64,000 nt of DNA from Mesorhizobium sp. WSM4313. Lineage in GTDB: Bacteria > Pseudomonadota > Alphaproteobacteria > Rhizobiales > Rhizobiaceae. The stretch lies in NCBI RefSeq assembly GCF_002294725.1, contig NZ_NSFT01000001.1, forward strand, positions 124,001-188,000. The letters run 5' to 3'. The notes beneath the pieces were generated by a model. It was not told the origin of the DNA, ran no database searches, and worked only from the letters and a program-made list of their open reading frames with translations. This document shows, piece by piece, positions 62,676-64,000 of this stretch. Within the stretch, counting starts at the first letter, position 1, and each line of letters starts with the position of its first letter. Position numbers and translations under genes: made by a program.

Positions 62676-62861
62676 TTACTTCGCTCCGGCCCAGCTTCCA
62701 ACACCGAGGCGCAAGCCGGTCTTGGCATCGGCGGCTTCCGGCCAGCCGATATCCTTCTGCAGTTCGATCGGCAGGGCATGGATCGCGCGTTCGGTCTGGT
62801 AGCGGGCGCGGGCCGCGCTGAATTCGGTCGCAAGCCGACCGATGGACGACAGGATAGACAT
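62676..62861 (-). CDS. DUF1127 small protein
   Basis: 61 residues. RARYQTERAIHALPIELQKDIGWPEA is the DUF1127 core (R-Y/T-x2-RA-ix-L-x2-ELx-DIG). A strong ribosome site GAGGAGAAAGAA precedes the ATG, and a strong terminator follows, so it is a short, probably abundant single-gene mRNA. In Brucella and Agrobacterium DUF1127-type microproteins are regulated by the LysR protein VtlR and by small RNAs, and are linked to phosphate or RNA metabolism. It stands divergent from a VtlR/LsrB-type gene, which suggests the same link here. Confidence 0.85.
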   Translation of the reverse strand: MSILSSIGRLATEFSAARARYQTERAIHALPIELQKDIGWPEAADAKTGLRLGVGSWAGAK

Positions 62862-63080
62862 TTCTTTCTCCTCTATGCGGGCAGGGAGGCGCCCGTCACT
62901 GCGTTAAGTCAGGTCTGTTTCAGCTTCATTTCACGTCGATTGCAGGACTGTGTCAGGGTCGTTTCATGGCTGCTTTTGGCAGCATCCTGTATCGATCGAG
63001 TTGACTATGCGCCTGGAGTGATGTTCAATCAAACGAAATGGAATGATCGATTGCATCAGAAAAATTGAAGGCAGACTGCC

Positions 63081-63980
63081 ATGAACGCCCCGCTTAATCA
63101 TCCCTTGCCGCTGCTTGACCTCGATGTGCTGCGCACCTTCGTGGCGATTGCCGAGACCGGCAGCTTTACCACCGCCGCCAATGCGGTGTTCCGCACGCCG
63201 TCGGCCGTCTCCATGCAGATCAAGAAGCTGGAGGATATCCTCGGCCGTTCCGTCTTCGCGCGCGACGCGCGTTCGGTGACGCTGACCACGGATGGCGAGA
63301 TGCTGCTCGGCTATGCGCGCCGGCTGTTGTCGATCAACCGCGAGGTGGTGTCGAAGTTCATCATTCCCGACATTGTCGGCGTGGTGCGGCTCGGTTCCCC
63401 GGACGACTATGGCGAGCGCGTGCTGCCGCATGTGCTGAAGCGTTTTGCCCAATCGCATCCCTCGATCGCCGTCGACGTCACCATCGACCAGAGCATCAAT
63501 CTGCGGCGCCGCATGGACGATCGCGCGCTCGACATCACGCTGCTCACCAATTCCTACAAGACCAGCGCGATCGGCGCGGAGGTGCTTTTGACCGAGCCGA
63601 TCGTGTGGGCGGGCGCCAAGGGCGGCTGCGCGCATCTGCGCGAACCGCTGCCGGTGTCGCTGTGGGAAGAAGGCTGCGCCTGGCGGGCGGGAGCGCTCGA
63701 AGCGCTCGGGCGCGAGGGCCGCAACTACCGCATCGCCTATATGAGCGCACACACGGCCGGCCAGCGCGCCGCGATCATGGCCGACCTCGCGGTGGCGCCG
63801 CTGCCGAAGTCCTTCCTCGGCGACGACATGGTCTCGCTGGGCGCCAAGGACGGCATGCCCGAGATCGGCACCTACAATCTTGCCATGGTGGTGGCGCCTG
63901 ATGCGAGCGCGCCGGTGAAGGCCGTGGCCGACCATATCCGGGCGACGTTCGAAGTGTTCCGGGAAACCGGCAAGTTCTGA
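63081..63980 (+). CDS. LysR-family regulator (VtlR/LsrB-like)
   Basis: 299 residues. The N-terminal winged helix-turn-helix reads LDVLRTFVAIAETGSFTTAANAV, then TPSAVSMQIKKLEDILGRSVFARDARSVTLT. The effector domain is at about 95-290. The opening PLPLLDLDVLRTFVAIAE and the DARSVTLTTDGEMLL stretch agree with VtlR of Brucella/Agrobacterium and LsrB of Sinorhizobium as I remember them. Those control DUF1127-type genes, small RNAs and oxidative-stress or host-interaction traits. The 219-base divergent gap to the DUF1127 gene contains TGATG and CATCA arms around 63018-63059 that might be part of a binding site. Orthology is inferred. Confidence 0.85.
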   Translation: MNAPLNHPLPLLDLDVLRTFVAIAETGSFTTAANAVFRTPSAVSMQIKKLEDILGRSVFARDARSVTLTTDGEMLLGYARRLLSINREVVSKFIIPDIVGVVRLGSPDDYGERVLPHVLKRFAQSHPSIAVDVTIDQSINLRRRMDDRALDITLLTNSYKTSAIGAEVLLTEPIVWAGAKGGCAHLREPLPVSLWEEGCAWRAGALEALGREGRNYRIAYMSAHTAGQRAAIMADLAVAPLPKSFLGDDMVSLGAKDGMPEIGTYNLAMVVAPDASAPVKAVADHIRATFEVFRETGKF

Positions 63981-64000
63981 GCTATTCGGCCGCGGGCGCG

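Overview
The window is chromosomal, GC-rich DNA from an alphaproteobacterium of the Hyphomicrobiales. The gene content best fits a Mesorhizobium-like rhizobium. Pointers are: serine-cycle genes sga-mcl-mtkA-mtkB-ppc; aerobic-type cob genes; soxBDAG; a VtlR/LsrB-type LysR gene beside a DUF1127 microprotein; several FAD-GcvT demethylase-type proteins; and short palindromic intergenic repeats of a kind I recall as scattered through rhizobial genomes. The species assignment is inference from gene families. I saw no rRNA, tRNA, CRISPR array, prophage or insertion sequence.

Layout. (1) 1-7.9 kb, minus strand: phosphoenolpyruvate carboxylase (cut by the window edge), malate-CoA ligase, malyl-CoA lyase and serine-glyoxylate aminotransferase, preceded by a LuxR-type regulator whose receiver domain has lost its phosphorylation residues. 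(2) 8-14.6 kb: MgtE, a MerR regulator, an intergenic inverted-repeat element, a small methyltransferase, a DUF1624 membrane protein with a cysteine-rich tail, an MFS protein and a Rieske oxygenase. (3) 14.7-19.3 kb: ChaC, cobU/cobP, cobO, cobD, cobC and a small tyrosine phosphatase. (4) 19.3-27.4 kb: a divergent catabolic locus. RidA and a creatininase-family hydrolase lie on one side. An NMT1-type ABC importer, a cytosine-deaminase-like amidohydrolase, an FAD oxidase and two coupled flavodoxin-fold reductases lie on the other. (5) 27.4-34.6 kb: a decayed toxin-antitoxin pair, then two FAD-GcvT proteins flanking an aminotransferase, headed by an XRE-cupin regulator with two tandem operators. 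(6) 34.7-42.2 kb: nitroreductase, MFS exporter and soxBDAG. (7) 42.4-45.4 kb: an MscS-type channel and a small exported protein. (8) 45.6-53.5 kb: a seven-gene locus (HAD-UbiA fusion, DprE1-like oxidase, small DMT/SMR protein, extended SDR, class III aminotransferase, polytopic GT-C-like protein, FkbM methyltransferase). It looks like a polyprenyl-phosphate pentose pathway and is the best candidate for an undescribed system. (9) 53.6-58.2 kb: a fourth FAD-GcvT protein, purC and a DUF1194 VWA protein. (10) 58.3-64 kb: a nitrate/taurine-type ABC importer, a GlxA/GbdR-like AraC regulator with strong palindromes upstream, two microproteins and a LysR regulator.

How the parts may connect (inference): the Rieske oxygenase, FAD-GcvT proteins and sarcosine oxidase all fit removal of N-methyl groups from betaine-type compounds with capture of the carbon on tetrahydrofolate. 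The glycine and methylene-THF formed can give serine, which the serine-cycle enzymes at the left end can take to malate, glyoxylate and acetyl-CoA. RidA, creatininase and the amidohydrolase suggest a second route for breaking down a cyclic nitrogen compound.
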